This document shows, piece after piece, positions 52,341 to 61,021 of a DNA stretch of 64,000 nucleotides (the first letter of the stretch is position 1; every line of letters begins with the position of its first letter). Position numbers and translations under genes: made by a program. A model generated the notes under the pieces. The model was not told where the DNA came from. It saw only the letters and a list, made by a program, of their open reading frames with translations, and made no database searches. The DNA is taken from positions 1 to 64,000 of the forward strand of contig CAJUMJ010000046.1 in the NCBI GenBank assembly GCA_910587095.1, in the 5' to 3' direction. Source of the DNA: an uncultured Lachnospiraceae bacterium. GTDB lineage: Bacteria; Bacillota; Clostridia; Lachnospirales; Lachnospiraceae.

Positions 52341-53072
52341 ATGAGTAAATTTACCGATCTGGTATATTCTGTCTTACCTCGTTCCATCAGAGAGCAGCTG
52401 CTTAGAGGTAAAATATCGCAAGGCGCGGTCAATAACAGTTTTATCTATGACGATAACGGAATGTTTAAGAGATTAAAAGCGAAAAAGTATTCGGCTTCCG
52501 GGCAGGATATATTTGTCTATCACATGGTTTTTGGCGCTAAAAATACGGGTTTTTTTCTTGACATTGGCGCGAATGATCCCATTAAAATAAACAATACTTA
52601 TTTGCTGGAAGAGAACGGATGGAAGGGTTTTGCTTTTGAGCCGATCACTGCCCTTTCGGATAAGTGGAAGACAAGCCGTACAACGGAATGCTTTAATATT
52701 GCAATCGGCGACTCGGAGGGAGAGGTTTCCTTTGCGGAGAGTGAGGACAGCGTTTTTTCTGGTGTGGGCAATGTCTCGAAGGGAAAAAGCATAATCAAAG
52801 TTCCACAGACGCGTCTGACTACGTTTTTGGAGGAAAAAGGGGTTTCCAAAGTGGACGTGGCGTTTATCGACGTGGAAGGCTATGAGATGAATGTCCTTGC
52901 GGGCATTGATTTTAATAAGACGGATATTACCTGTTTTTGTATCGAAAATAACAGGGAAGGTACGCTGAAACCGAGTATGGATCTGCGTAATTATTTGATA
53001 GACAGAGGATACCGGCTGGTTGCGAGACTGACGATTGACGATATATTTATTAAAAACGAGTATTTTAAGTAG
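52341..53072 (+). CDS. FkbM family methyltransferase
   Basis: A protein of 243 residues. The SAM-binding motif FFLDIGANDP is followed by GFAFEPI, then the FkbM block VDVAFIDVEGYEMNVLAGIDF. Such enzymes O-methylate sugars in glycans or natural products. A hairpin terminator separates it from the glycan operon downstream, but proximity suggests a shared target polymer. Confidence 0.88.
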   Translation: MSKFTDLVYSVLPRSIREQLLRGKISQGAVNNSFIYDDNGMFKRLKAKKYSASGQDIFVYHMVFGAKNTGFFLDIGANDPIKINNTYLLEENGWKGFAFEPITALSDKWKTSRTTECFNIAIGDSEGEVSFAESEDSVFSGVGNVSKGKSIIKVPQTRLTTFLEEKGVSKVDVAFIDVEGYEMNVLAGIDFNKTDITCFCIENNREGTLKPSMDLRNYLIDRGYRLVARLTIDDIFIKNEYFK

Positions 53073-53089
53073 ATCAGGGTTTACAATTT

Positions 53090-53125
53090 AGCCGCAGAAT
53101 TTGTCTTGTGTTCTGCGGCTATTTA
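53090..53125 (+). terminator. terminator after the FkbM gene
   Basis: AGCCGCAGAA pairs with TTCTGCGGCT around TTTGTCTTGTG, followed by ATTTAT; strong stem, weak T run. Confidence 0.7.
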
Positions 53126-53150
53126 TATAAAATAAAGTAGGGGTGTTAAG

Positions 53151-54218
53151 ATGCAGAAGGAGATACAGGGTTTTATTCGGATTTCGAAGTATGCCGGTAT
53201 GAGAAATGATCTGGCGCAGGCGGGAGGCGGAAATACTTCCGTGAAACTTAACGACCAGATTATGTTAGTCAAAAGCTCGGGTATTCAGCTTGCGGATGTG
53301 AGTGAAAAAAACGGTTATACAAATGTAGATTACCGTATGATTGTCGATTATTTCAAGGAGAACGTGAAGGATGGCAGTGAACCCGCGCTGACGGAGGAAG
53401 CGGGGAAGGAATTGCTTTCAAGGGCGTGGAAGGAAGGCGGACGCGCATCGATCGAGACATTCCTTCATGCGGTGATGGGTAAATATACATTACATACGCA
53501 TCCTGCTCTCGTGAATGTTCTGACGGCAAGACAGGGCGGCAAAAAAGTTTTGGAAGAGCTTTTTCCAGGAGCCGTGTTTGTTCCTTACAGAAAGCCCGGC
53601 GCAGCGTTGGCGGAAACCTACTATCGGATTTGTCAGGCAGCAGGCAGACCTGAAATCGTATTTTTGGAAAATCATGGGCTTGTTGTGAGCAGCGACAGTG
53701 AGGCGCAGGCGATTGAACGCACGGAAGAAATACTTCATAAGATTGCGGCATATATGCAAATTTCCTATGAAGCCCAGCCGAACGCCACAAAACTTTGGAA
53801 TGCTTTTTCCGATATTCCCGGTCTTTCCGATAAAATCGTATATCTGTCCGAAAATAGATATCTTACTAATGAAGAGCCGGAAAAATTGATTCTGGCGGAA
53901 GAAAAATGGAATCATGCATTTTGCCCGGACTGTATTGTGTACGGGTTGAAAAGACCTTTGTTTTTGGCTGAGGATTTTAGGAGAGAAGACATCATAGCTT
54001 TTATGAAAAGTTATGGAAGTCCCGCTATGGTCTGCTATAAAGGACGTTTTTATATTTTGGCGGAGAGTGTGAAAAAAGCGCAGGAGATCGAAAATGTGAT
54101 GAGTTTTGCGGTTCAGGTGCAGATGGCGAATCTTTCACATGAAATGAATTATTTAAGCGACGTACAGCAGGACGAGCTGTTAAACTGGGACAGCGAAAAA
54201 TATAGAAGAATGCTTTGA
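53151..54218 (+). CDS. class II aldolase/adducin family protein
   Basis: A protein of 355 residues. The N-terminal aldolase-II domain has GGGNTSVKL near residue 25, the zinc-type HTHP and FLENHGLVVS. Residues beyond about 220 form an additional domain without a motif I know. Members cleave or epimerise phosphorylated sugars. It is the first gene of a run shared with nucleotidyltransferase, phosphatase and glycosyltransferase genes, 18 bases before the next, so it probably makes a sugar precursor for activation. Confidence 0.85.
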   Translation: MQKEIQGFIRISKYAGMRNDLAQAGGGNTSVKLNDQIMLVKSSGIQLADVSEKNGYTNVDYRMIVDYFKENVKDGSEPALTEEAGKELLSRAWKEGGRASIETFLHAVMGKYTLHTHPALVNVLTARQGGKKVLEELFPGAVFVPYRKPGAALAETYYRICQAAGRPEIVFLENHGLVVSSDSEAQAIERTEEILHKIAAYMQISYEAQPNATKLWNAFSDIPGLSDKIVYLSENRYLTNEEPEKLILAEEKWNHAFCPDCIVYGLKRPLFLAEDFRREDIIAFMKSYGSPAMVCYKGRFYILAESVKKAQEIENVMSFAVQVQMANLSHEMNYLSDVQQDELLNWDSEKYRRML

Positions 54219-54236
54219 TTGGGGAGAGAATAGTAT

Positions 54237-55907
54237 ATGAACGTGATAATACCGATGACAGGCTATGGTTCCCGTTTTGTGGCGGCAGGCTATCGGGAGT
54301 TGAAGCCTTTTATTCCGGTGATGGGAAAGCCGGTTATTGAATGGATTGTAAAGGGTATGTACCCGGAGGATGTGCATTTTGTCTTTGTATGTCGGGGAGA
54401 ACATTTGGATAAAGACCCCTCTATGAGGGAAAAGCTTCTCTCTCTTTCTCCAGGGGCTGATCTCGTGTCCATTGAGGAGTGGGTTAAAAAGGGTCCGGTC
54501 TATGATGTGCTTCGGGCTTACCGGGCGCTTTGCGGGACAGACACTTTTGGTGTAAAAGTAGAAAAGGGAGCCGGTGAATTTGATCCGGCGGACGGCTTTA
54601 TCATCAATTACTGTGATTTTTATATGAGCTGGGATTATGCGGATTTTGCGGCAAAAGCAAAAGAGAGGGACTGCGATGGAAGTGTGCCTTGTTATACGGG
54701 ATTTCATCCGAATCTTTTGCCACGGAAAAATTTGTATGCCTCCTGTCAGACTGACGGGGAAGATTATTTGGTGGAAATCAGGGAGAAGTATTCCTTTTCA
54801 GCAGATAAAACACAGGCAAAGCATTCTCCCGGCGTTTATTATTTTAAAAATGGCGCTCTCATGGAAAAGTATTGTCATATTTTGACACAGCACGAGGAAT
54901 GTGCGATAAACGGAGAGTTTTATGCAAGTCTTCCCTACAATTTTATGGTGAAGGACGGTTTGAAAGTGTGGGTTCCCACAAATGTCACTTATTTTTGCCA
55001 GTGGGGAACCCCGGAAGATCTGAGGGAATTTAAATATTGGACGGATTTGATTTCCGGCGCGGGAAACACGGTCTTTGCCGCTGAGAGAGAGCCGGAGGGG
55101 AAAGTGCTGATTCCTATGGCGGGAGCAGGACAGCGTTTTGCGGAGGCGGGATACCGCACACATAAACCGGCTATTCCCACTTTTGACAGATTTGACGGAA
55201 CAAAAAAGCCCATGGTAGTATGTGCCACAAAGGATTTGCCGGGTGTTTCCAAAGAGGGCGCCAATGTGATCTACGTCGACCGCAGTTTTCACAGGGAGGA
55301 CGGTGTGGAAGATGCCATAAGAACCTATTACGCAAAAGCGCGGTTTATTACTATAGATCATCTCACTGAAGGACAGGCATGTACTTGTATGCTCGCGGAA
55401 AATTATCTGGATCCGGAAGAGCCGCTTTTGATTGCGGGTTGTGATAACGGGATGGATATTGACAGGGAAGCTTTCGAAAAGAGAAAGAAGGAATGTGACT
55501 GTATTGTGTTCACCTATCGGCATAACGAGGCGGTTTTGGAAAAGCCGGATGCTTACGGATGGATGATTGCCGACGAAGAGGGAAATATTACGGGGACATC
55601 CATAAAAAAAGCGATTTCCGATACACCTATGGAAGATCCGGCGGTGGTGGCTACTTTCTGGTTCAGGAAGGCAAAGATTTTTCTCGATGCAACGGCGAAG
55701 ATGATCCGTGAAAATGACAGGATAAACGGTGAGTTCTATGTAGATCAGACGGTGAAACATGTGATGGATTTGGGGTATCGTGCAAAAATTTTTGATATTG
55801 ATCGCTATGTATGCTGGGGTACGCCCGCAGACTATGAAGGGTATCAAAAGACATATGCTTATTTTAAGGGATTTTTAGCACATGTTGGGTTGACTGAAAT
55901 GTGGTGA
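54237..55907 (+). CDS. tandem sugar nucleotidyltransferase (two NTP_transferase domains)
   Basis: A protein of 556 residues made of two homologous halves. Residues of about 1-275 begin MNVIIPMTGYGSRFVAAGYR; residues of about 290-556 begin KVLIPMAGAGQRFAEAGYRT. Each then has a KP-containing loop (ELKPFIPV; THKPAIPT) and ends with a VCWGTP/CQWGTP-type segment. Sugar-1-phosphate nucleotidyltransferases normally have one domain. The Ser/Thr of the GxGxR loop is Gln in the second half, so the halves may differ in substrate or one may be regulatory. The product is unknown. Confidence 0.85.
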   Translation: MNVIIPMTGYGSRFVAAGYRELKPFIPVMGKPVIEWIVKGMYPEDVHFVFVCRGEHLDKDPSMREKLLSLSPGADLVSIEEWVKKGPVYDVLRAYRALCGTDTFGVKVEKGAGEFDPADGFIINYCDFYMSWDYADFAAKAKERDCDGSVPCYTGFHPNLLPRKNLYASCQTDGEDYLVEIREKYSFSADKTQAKHSPGVYYFKNGALMEKYCHILTQHEECAINGEFYASLPYNFMVKDGLKVWVPTNVTYFCQWGTPEDLREFKYWTDLISGAGNTVFAAEREPEGKVLIPMAGAGQRFAEAGYRTHKPAIPTFDRFDGTKKPMVVCATKDLPGVSKEGANVIYVDRSFHREDGVEDAIRTYYAKARFITIDHLTEGQACTCMLAENYLDPEEPLLIAGCDNGMDIDREAFEKRKKECDCIVFTYRHNEAVLEKPDAYGWMIADEEGNITGTSIKKAISDTPMEDPAVVATFWFRKAKIFLDATAKMIRENDRINGEFYVDQTVKHVMDLGYRAKIFDIDRYVCWGTPADYEGYQKTYAYFKGFLAHVGLTEMW

Positions 55908-55948
55908 GTCCATGAGAGATATTTCAAATCAGTAAGGGGGGAAAGCAC

Positions 55949-56665
55949 ATGATAAAGGCGGTTATATTTGATCTGGACGGCACGTTGTATGATTACAATA
56001 CATTGGAAAAAGAAGCTTTTGCGGCGGTAGGAGAGCTTGTGCTGGAAAAGATCGGGGTGAGCGAAGAGCAATATGCGGAAGCCTTCGGACGGGCCAGGCA
56101 GGAAGTGAAAAAGGTACTGGGGGAAGTAGCCGCGTCGCACAACAGAATGCTGTATTTTCAAAAAACGATGGAATTTCTTGATATACGGCCGCTTTTTTTA
56201 ACACATGAGATGTATGAGACATACTGGGGCACATTTTTGGATAAAATGGTACTTTTTCCGGGTGCGCGCGAGTTTTTGGATGAGCTTTATGAAAGAAATA
56301 TCCGTATAGGAATCTGTTCTGATATGATGGCGCATGTCCAGCATAGAAAACTCATGGCATTGGGGCTTCAGGATGACGTGGATTGCCTGGTGACCAGCGA
56401 GGAGGCGGGTGTGGAAAAACCTTCGCCTGAAATATTTGAATTGTGTTTCAGAAAACTTCGGTTCAAGCCGGAGGAGATCTGTTTTGTGGGAGATACATAC
56501 GAGAAAGATGTCAAAGGACCGATAGCGATGGGGATGCAGGCCATTTGGTTTTGTCCCGAAGGAACGCAAGACCCAAATCAGAAAAAAGAGGAGTTTACCT
56601 GTGACAAAGTGTCAAGCTATGCGGAGCTGAAGGCGCTGTTTGAGTCCAGATATTTTATCTTATAG
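55949..56665 (+). CDS. HAD family hydrolase
   Basis: A protein of 238 residues. HAD motif I FDLDGTLYD, motif II CSDM, motif III EKPSPEIF and motif IV VGDTYEKDVKGP are all present, with a helical cap at about 15-100. It is probably a small-molecule phosphatase, placed to dephosphorylate an intermediate of the neighbouring sugar pathway. Cotranscribed with the nucleotidyltransferase by spacing. Confidence 0.88.
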   Translation: MIKAVIFDLDGTLYDYNTLEKEAFAAVGELVLEKIGVSEEQYAEAFGRARQEVKKVLGEVAASHNRMLYFQKTMEFLDIRPLFLTHEMYETYWGTFLDKMVLFPGAREFLDELYERNIRIGICSDMMAHVQHRKLMALGLQDDVDCLVTSEEAGVEKPSPEIFELCFRKLRFKPEEICFVGDTYEKDVKGPIAMGMQAIWFCPEGTQDPNQKKEEFTCDKVSSYAELKALFESRYFIL

Positions 56666-56681
56666 AAAATTTTCGTGGGTA

Positions 56682-56848
56682 CTAGTGCACCATTTACCAA
56701 TTAGCTACACTTTTTTTGCTTGCCAGAATTTCCTTCTACTGCGTTGTTTTCGGTCAACGATGCCACCGCATCGCCTCCCTCAAACGCCTTGTATAAGGCA
56801 ATCCTGAACTTCGCAAAAAATGTATGTAACTGATAAATGGTACACTAG
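56682..56848. mobile_element. 167-bp MITE-like element with long terminal inverted repeats
   Basis: The left arm CTAGTGCACCATTTACCAAT (56682 onward, about 38 bases) matches the reverse complement of the right arm (56813-56848) with a few mismatches. Both ends start with CTAG. No coding capacity. It sits between the HAD and GT2 genes inside an otherwise tightly spaced operon. Confidence 0.8.
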
Positions 56849-56884
56849 GTTTTTAACCGCGAACTGACGTGGAGGTATTGCAGG

Positions 56885-57583
56885 ATGAAGCTTTCTATTG
56901 TTGTACCATGTTATAATGAAGAGGAGAATATACCGCTTCTTTTAAAACGGTTTGACGATGTGGCAAAGGGCGAGGATATGGAGGTTATTTTGGTGGACAA
57001 CGGTTCCACTGATGGAAGCGCGCAGATGTTTGCAAATCTGCTGCCTGATTATCCTTTTGCGAGAATGGTGACAGTTGAGGTCAACCAGGGATACGGCTAC
57101 GGTATTTTGCAGGGTTTGAAGGAATGTCGGGGTGAGTATATCGGATGGACACATGCGGACATGCAGACTGATCCCGCTGATATCGTGAAAGCGCTCCGAA
57201 TCATTGAGGAGGAGAAGGGTCTTGTGTTTGTAAAAGGAAATCGGAAGGGCAGGCCGCTTTTTGATCGCTTTTTTACGTTTGGTATGAGTATTTTTGAGAG
57301 TTGTTATCTGCACGGGAATCTTTATGATATCAATGCACAACCAAATATTTTTCCAAAAGTTTTTTATAATGAATGGGAGGATGCGCCTCATGATTTTTCA
57401 CTGGATTTGTATGCGCTCTACATGGCGAAAAAGAAGGGACTTAAGGTGATACGTTTTCCGGTGGTTTTTCCTGAGAGAGTACACGGAACTTCCAAATGGA
57501 ATACGGGGCTTTTGTCAAAGTGGAAGTTTATTAAGCGCACGATAGATTTTAGTGTGAAATTGAAAAAAAGTGGAATATTGTAG
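56885..57583 (+). CDS. family 2 glycosyltransferase
   Basis: A protein of 232 residues. The GT-A fold begins LSIVVPCYNEEENIPLLLKR, with the nucleotide-sugar Asp in VDNGSTDGS and the metal motif HADMQTDP. It has no C-terminal membrane helices, unlike DPM1-like enzymes with anchors, but resembles polyprenyl-phosphate glycosyltransferases. It could load a lipid carrier used by the polytopic enzyme two genes downstream. Confidence 0.9.
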   Translation: MKLSIVVPCYNEEENIPLLLKRFDDVAKGEDMEVILVDNGSTDGSAQMFANLLPDYPFARMVTVEVNQGYGYGILQGLKECRGEYIGWTHADMQTDPADIVKALRIIEEEKGLVFVKGNRKGRPLFDRFFTFGMSIFESCYLHGNLYDINAQPNIFPKVFYNEWEDAPHDFSLDLYALYMAKKKGLKVIRFPVVFPERVHGTSKWNTGLLSKWKFIKRTIDFSVKLKKSGIL

Positions 57584-57621
57584 CAGTTTCTTAATAAGAT
57601 AAAGTTGATGCGGAGGGAATA

Positions 57622-58212
57622 ATGGAATATATAGCGCACAGAATAAACAAGAAGGAGGAGCTTTTAAAGCTTCCGGAAGAGTACGGGGTCGAGTTGGATT
57701 TGCGGGATGATCTGAACGGACGGATTTATATTTCCCATAATCCTTTTGAGGACGGGGAGGATTTCGAGGAGTACTGCAAGGTATACCGCCATGGTACTAT
57801 GATATTAAATATTAAGAGCGAACGGATTGAGCATAAGGCGCTGGAATATATGAAGCAGTATCACATAGAAAAATATTTTTTTCTGGATTCCTCGTTTCCG
57901 ATGATCAAGCTTCTCACGGATATGGGCGTTACGCAGGTTGCATTGCGGTTCAGTGAGTTGGAGGGACTTGATACGATCCGAAATATGGCGGGCAAAGCAC
58001 AGTGGGTATGGGTTGACTGCTTTACGAGGATCCCCATCGACCGGGAAAGTTTTTCGGAATTAAAAGCGTTGGGATATAAGCTCTGTTTTGTCTCTCCTGA
58101 GCTGGAAGGGCAGGAGGAAAGATTATCGGAATATAAAAACTATATCAGAGAGCAGGGTATCGTGTTCGATGCCGTCTGCACAAAGAGTTATCATATTAAG
58201 GATTGGATGTAG
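57622..58212 (+). CDS. phosphodiesterase-fold (GDPD/PI-PLC-like) protein
   Basis: A protein of 196 residues. The opening MEYIAHRINK, GVELDLRDD and ISHNPF match the HR, ExD and HxP positions of glycerophosphodiester phosphodiesterase-like barrels, while LNIKSE and FFLDSSFPM follow. It is shorter than typical GDPDs and has no signal peptide, so it acts in the cytoplasm. It probably cleaves or binds a phosphodiester-linked sugar in this pathway; I cannot name the reaction. Confidence 0.65.
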   Translation: MEYIAHRINKKEELLKLPEEYGVELDLRDDLNGRIYISHNPFEDGEDFEEYCKVYRHGTMILNIKSERIEHKALEYMKQYHIEKYFFLDSSFPMIKLLTDMGVTQVALRFSELEGLDTIRNMAGKAQWVWVDCFTRIPIDRESFSELKALGYKLCFVSPELEGQEERLSEYKNYIREQGIVFDAVCTKSYHIKDWM

Positions 58213-58214
58213 CG

Positions 58215-59849
58215 ATGTTCAGGCTAGAAAGAGAATGGCAAAAAAGGCTTGGTATGGCGGTAGCCATTATCATAACGTTGATGATCGGAATGCTTTTATT
58301 TTACAGACATTGGCAGTTTGAGCTGCCGCTCTATCCGAATGTGGACGAAGAGCTTTCGCTTGGATGTATATTCGAGCTTTTGGATCAGCATCTCTATGCG
58401 GGAGATATCTATGTGCTCGATTTTTTCCGTTATCCGCATCTTACCTTTTACTATGCTGCATTTGGTGTACGTATTTTGCAAAAATTTTTATCGGGTGTGG
58501 ATACTGTGGTGCTTCTGCGCTATGTGATCTGCGGCACAGCCTTCCTGTCGAATATATTTATCTATTTCAGCGTTAAGATAATGACGGGAAGACGCAAGTG
58601 GGCTTATCTCGGTTTTCTTCTGTCCGTGTTTTCACTTTACGGGTATGCTTATCTGTATTATACGGGTCCTGACACTCTCCTGTATGCGGTTGCGAATCTT
58701 ATTTTACTGTTAGGCAGTCTGATTTGGAAGGAGCGGGACGAGGAGAGGGCGGTTTATCTCTGGTATCCGCTGATGGCAGTCTGCATTGGACTTGCCATGG
58801 CGGCCAAATACCATGGCGTTGTCTTTGGCGTTTTCTGGCTGGCTTTGCATATCGGTAAAAAATATGGAAAACGACACAGGAATAATTACTTCTTTTTCCT
58901 GGACTGTATAGTGCTGGCGCTTACTTTTGTGGTGTGTAATTACTCTCTTTTCTTTCATTTTAAGACCTTTATCGGCGATAATTTATACAATTTAAATCAT
59001 TATGCCTGGGGGCATCCGGGCATTGAACATAATCTGCCGCTTTTAGGGTATCTGGAAGCATTTGCTTTTTCTTCCTACGGGCTGGCCGGGGGCTTGCTCT
59101 TACTTTTGGGAATTGTGTATCTGGCGCGGAGAAAAAAATGGGGAGAACTTTTTATTTTTTCTCTGATGCCGCTTTTGATCCTTTTACTTTTGGCAAAGTA
59201 CAGCATTGTCCTTGGCAGAAACGTGTCCCTTGTATTGCCTTTTTCTTTTTTGTTTATGACTTATGGACTGATGGAGATGGAGGCGTTTTTTGGGAGAGTT
59301 CTGGAAAGAAAAGGAGCGATGGCAGAAACGGGGAAAGAAAAAACGGCGAGCAATTATGGCGTTACCGTGGCAGCAGTTGTGGCGGTTTTCCTGTTTTGCA
59401 GTGTGGTCAAGGTTTTGGGTAGTTACCGCTATGACTTGAGTTACAACCATGCCGCTGCTTATATTGACGGAAACATTCCCGCAGGCGCGAAGCTGTACTG
59501 TACTTCCTATTTGCCGGCTATCGAAGCAGGGAAGTATGAAATTGTAGAGATTGGGGAGGATATTTCCCTTTTGCCGGATAAGCTTTCAGAGAATGAGTAT
59601 TATATTGATGTGGAGTATGCCACCGGGTACTTCTCCCAAAAAAAGGATTATCTGCTTTTTAAGGGAGGGTATATGTACCCGGAAAAAAGGGCGGCATATG
59701 AACAGAAGACGGGAGAGTATGTCGCTTTGAAAGCCTGGGAAGGCATTTCTTATGGAGGAGAGTGGAAGTACCGGATCGGATATACCGATTTATTTTTGAA
59801 AAGTCCCGACGCTTATTATGTAGGGCCTACGGTTACCATATATAATTGA
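58215..59849 (+). CDS. polytopic glycosyltransferase-like membrane protein (GT-C type)
   Basis: A protein of 544 residues with about ten membrane helices and a soluble C-terminal domain of about 130 residues. An acidic pair in the first external loop (YPNVDEELSLG) is typical of GT-C enzymes using lipid-linked sugars (PMT/ArnT-like). The start is ATG 58215, two bases after the previous stop; an in-frame TTG at 58203 overlapping that gene is possible. It would transfer a sugar from a polyprenyl carrier outside the membrane. Confidence 0.8.
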   Translation: MFRLEREWQKRLGMAVAIIITLMIGMLLFYRHWQFELPLYPNVDEELSLGCIFELLDQHLYAGDIYVLDFFRYPHLTFYYAAFGVRILQKFLSGVDTVVLLRYVICGTAFLSNIFIYFSVKIMTGRRKWAYLGFLLSVFSLYGYAYLYYTGPDTLLYAVANLILLLGSLIWKERDEERAVYLWYPLMAVCIGLAMAAKYHGVVFGVFWLALHIGKKYGKRHRNNYFFFLDCIVLALTFVVCNYSLFFHFKTFIGDNLYNLNHYAWGHPGIEHNLPLLGYLEAFAFSSYGLAGGLLLLLGIVYLARRKKWGELFIFSLMPLLILLLLAKYSIVLGRNVSLVLPFSFLFMTYGLMEMEAFFGRVLERKGAMAETGKEKTASNYGVTVAAVVAVFLFCSVVKVLGSYRYDLSYNHAAAYIDGNIPAGAKLYCTSYLPAIEAGKYEIVEIGEDISLLPDKLSENEYYIDVEYATGYFSQKKDYLLFKGGYMYPEKRAAYEQKTGEYVALKAWEGISYGGEWKYRIGYTDLFLKSPDAYYVGPTVTIYN

Positions 59850-59855
59850 GCGGTT

Positions 59856-60578
59856 TTAAGCGAGAAATTCCCGCAAAAGCAGTTCCAGTTCCTCGGCCTC
59901 GGAGGGAGTGAAGGCCGGGGGACTTTTTTTACGTTCCGGACTTTTCTCAAATAGAGGATCTTTTTCAAAGTCTTTTTCTTTTCCGGCGGGCATGTCCGAT
60001 AATGATGACTCTGTCTCAGGAGAGAGATCCTCCATTCCCACCATGCGCATGTCAAGGCGAGTCTGATTCAATCGGCTTGAAAGGTGGTTTTCCAGGTAAT
60101 CTACAAGGTTTGTGCGCAGCACGTTTACTTTTCCGGAAAGATCAATCAGTGAAGATGTCGCAAAATAAAGGTAAAGACCGAGAAAACTTACCAGATAAAA
60201 GGGTGCGATCATCAGAAAGTTTTCCTCCGCAATAATACCCAGGCAGGCGCCAATACCCGCCACCAGTACCGAGAGGAGCGTGAGCTGTCCCGAGAGATGT
60301 TTAAAGAAGGAGACAGGAATTTTCCCGATACTGATCTGGTTAAGGTATTTGTCCACAAAAACAGATATATTGGGCATTTTATCATGTAGCTGGCAGCAGC
60401 TTGTAAATTTTAATTTTAACTGCTGTAAGGATTTATTTTTTGTGGTGGACATGTTTTCCGTTTCTCGTATAAGCCTGTGATATATCACACCGAGCAAAAT
60501 TTGGCATATGATACTGCAAAAGAGCAGAGTTAAAATGACAAACATAAAATTTTTGTGGTGAAAAAATAATGCGAGCAT
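59856..60578 (-). CDS. membrane protein of unknown function
   Basis: A protein of 240 residues. An N-terminal helix (FVILTLLFCSIICQILLGVIY), a cytoplasmic helical region, then two helices (LLSVLVAGIGACLGIIA; FYLVSFLGLYLYFATS) and a charged C-terminal tail rich in Glu, Lys, Ser and Pro. I do not recognise it. It is convergent with the glycosyltransferase and separated by 6 bases. GGAGG precedes the ATG. Confidence 0.75.
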   Translation of the reverse strand: MLALFFHHKNFMFVILTLLFCSIICQILLGVIYHRLIRETENMSTTKNKSLQQLKLKFTSCCQLHDKMPNISVFVDKYLNQISIGKIPVSFFKHLSGQLTLLSVLVAGIGACLGIIAEENFLMIAPFYLVSFLGLYLYFATSSLIDLSGKVNVLRTNLVDYLENHLSSRLNQTRLDMRMVGMEDLSPETESSLSDMPAGKEKDFEKDPLFEKSPERKKSPPAFTPSEAEELELLLREFLA

Positions 60579-60687
60579 GGTTACCTCCGTTTCTTAGAGC
60601 GCATACTAATATTATATTAGGAATCTGCGGAGAAAAAAGACCTAAGGCATCGACAAATTCCACGCGGAAATATCGCTGTTTGCTTCC

Positions 60688-60716
60688 TTGCACTCTTGGC
60701 TGTGTTGGGATATACT
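60688..60716 (+). promoter_or_regulatory. predicted promoter of the TSCPD-murG unit
   Basis: TTGCAC (60688-60693), 17 bases, TATACT (60711-60716), about 50 bases before the TSCPD gene. Confidence 0.6.
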
Positions 60717-60764
60717 ACTAATAATAGGCTGTAAGCGGCCAATACAGATAAGGAGGAAGCAGAG

Positions 60765-61007
60765 ATGGTTTTTCAACCAAAAGGAGTTTGTTCTAATGCG
60801 ATAGACATAGAAGTAGAAGACGGCATTATCAAATCTGTTCAGTTTACCGGAGGATGCAACGGCAATACACAGGGAATTTCCAGACTGGTTGTCGGAATGA
60901 AAGCGGAGGACGCGATCAGCAGACTGCGGGGTATCAAGTGTGGATTTAAGAGCACGTCCTGTCCGGATCAGTTGGCTTGCGCTTTACAGGAAATATTAGA
61001 TAATTAA
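60765..61007 (+). CDS. TSCPD domain protein (TIGR03905 type)
   Basis: A protein of 80 residues named for its C-terminal TSCPDQLACAL motif; it also has CNGNTQGISRLVVGM, where Cys residues could bind metal. The domain is related to a C-terminal part of vitamin B12-dependent ribonucleotide reductases. Function unknown. It lies 14 bases before murG. Confidence 0.88.
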   Translation: MVFQPKGVCSNAIDIEVEDGIIKSVQFTGGCNGNTQGISRLVVGMKAEDAISRLRGIKCGFKSTSCPDQLACALQEILDN

Positions 61008-61021
61008 TCAGGGGGCTTGGT

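Noticed and set aside
54798..55847. 349-codon open frame antisense to the nucleotidyltransferase
   Set aside because: It lies wholly within a well-supported gene, has Cys/His-rich shadow composition and no ribosome site.
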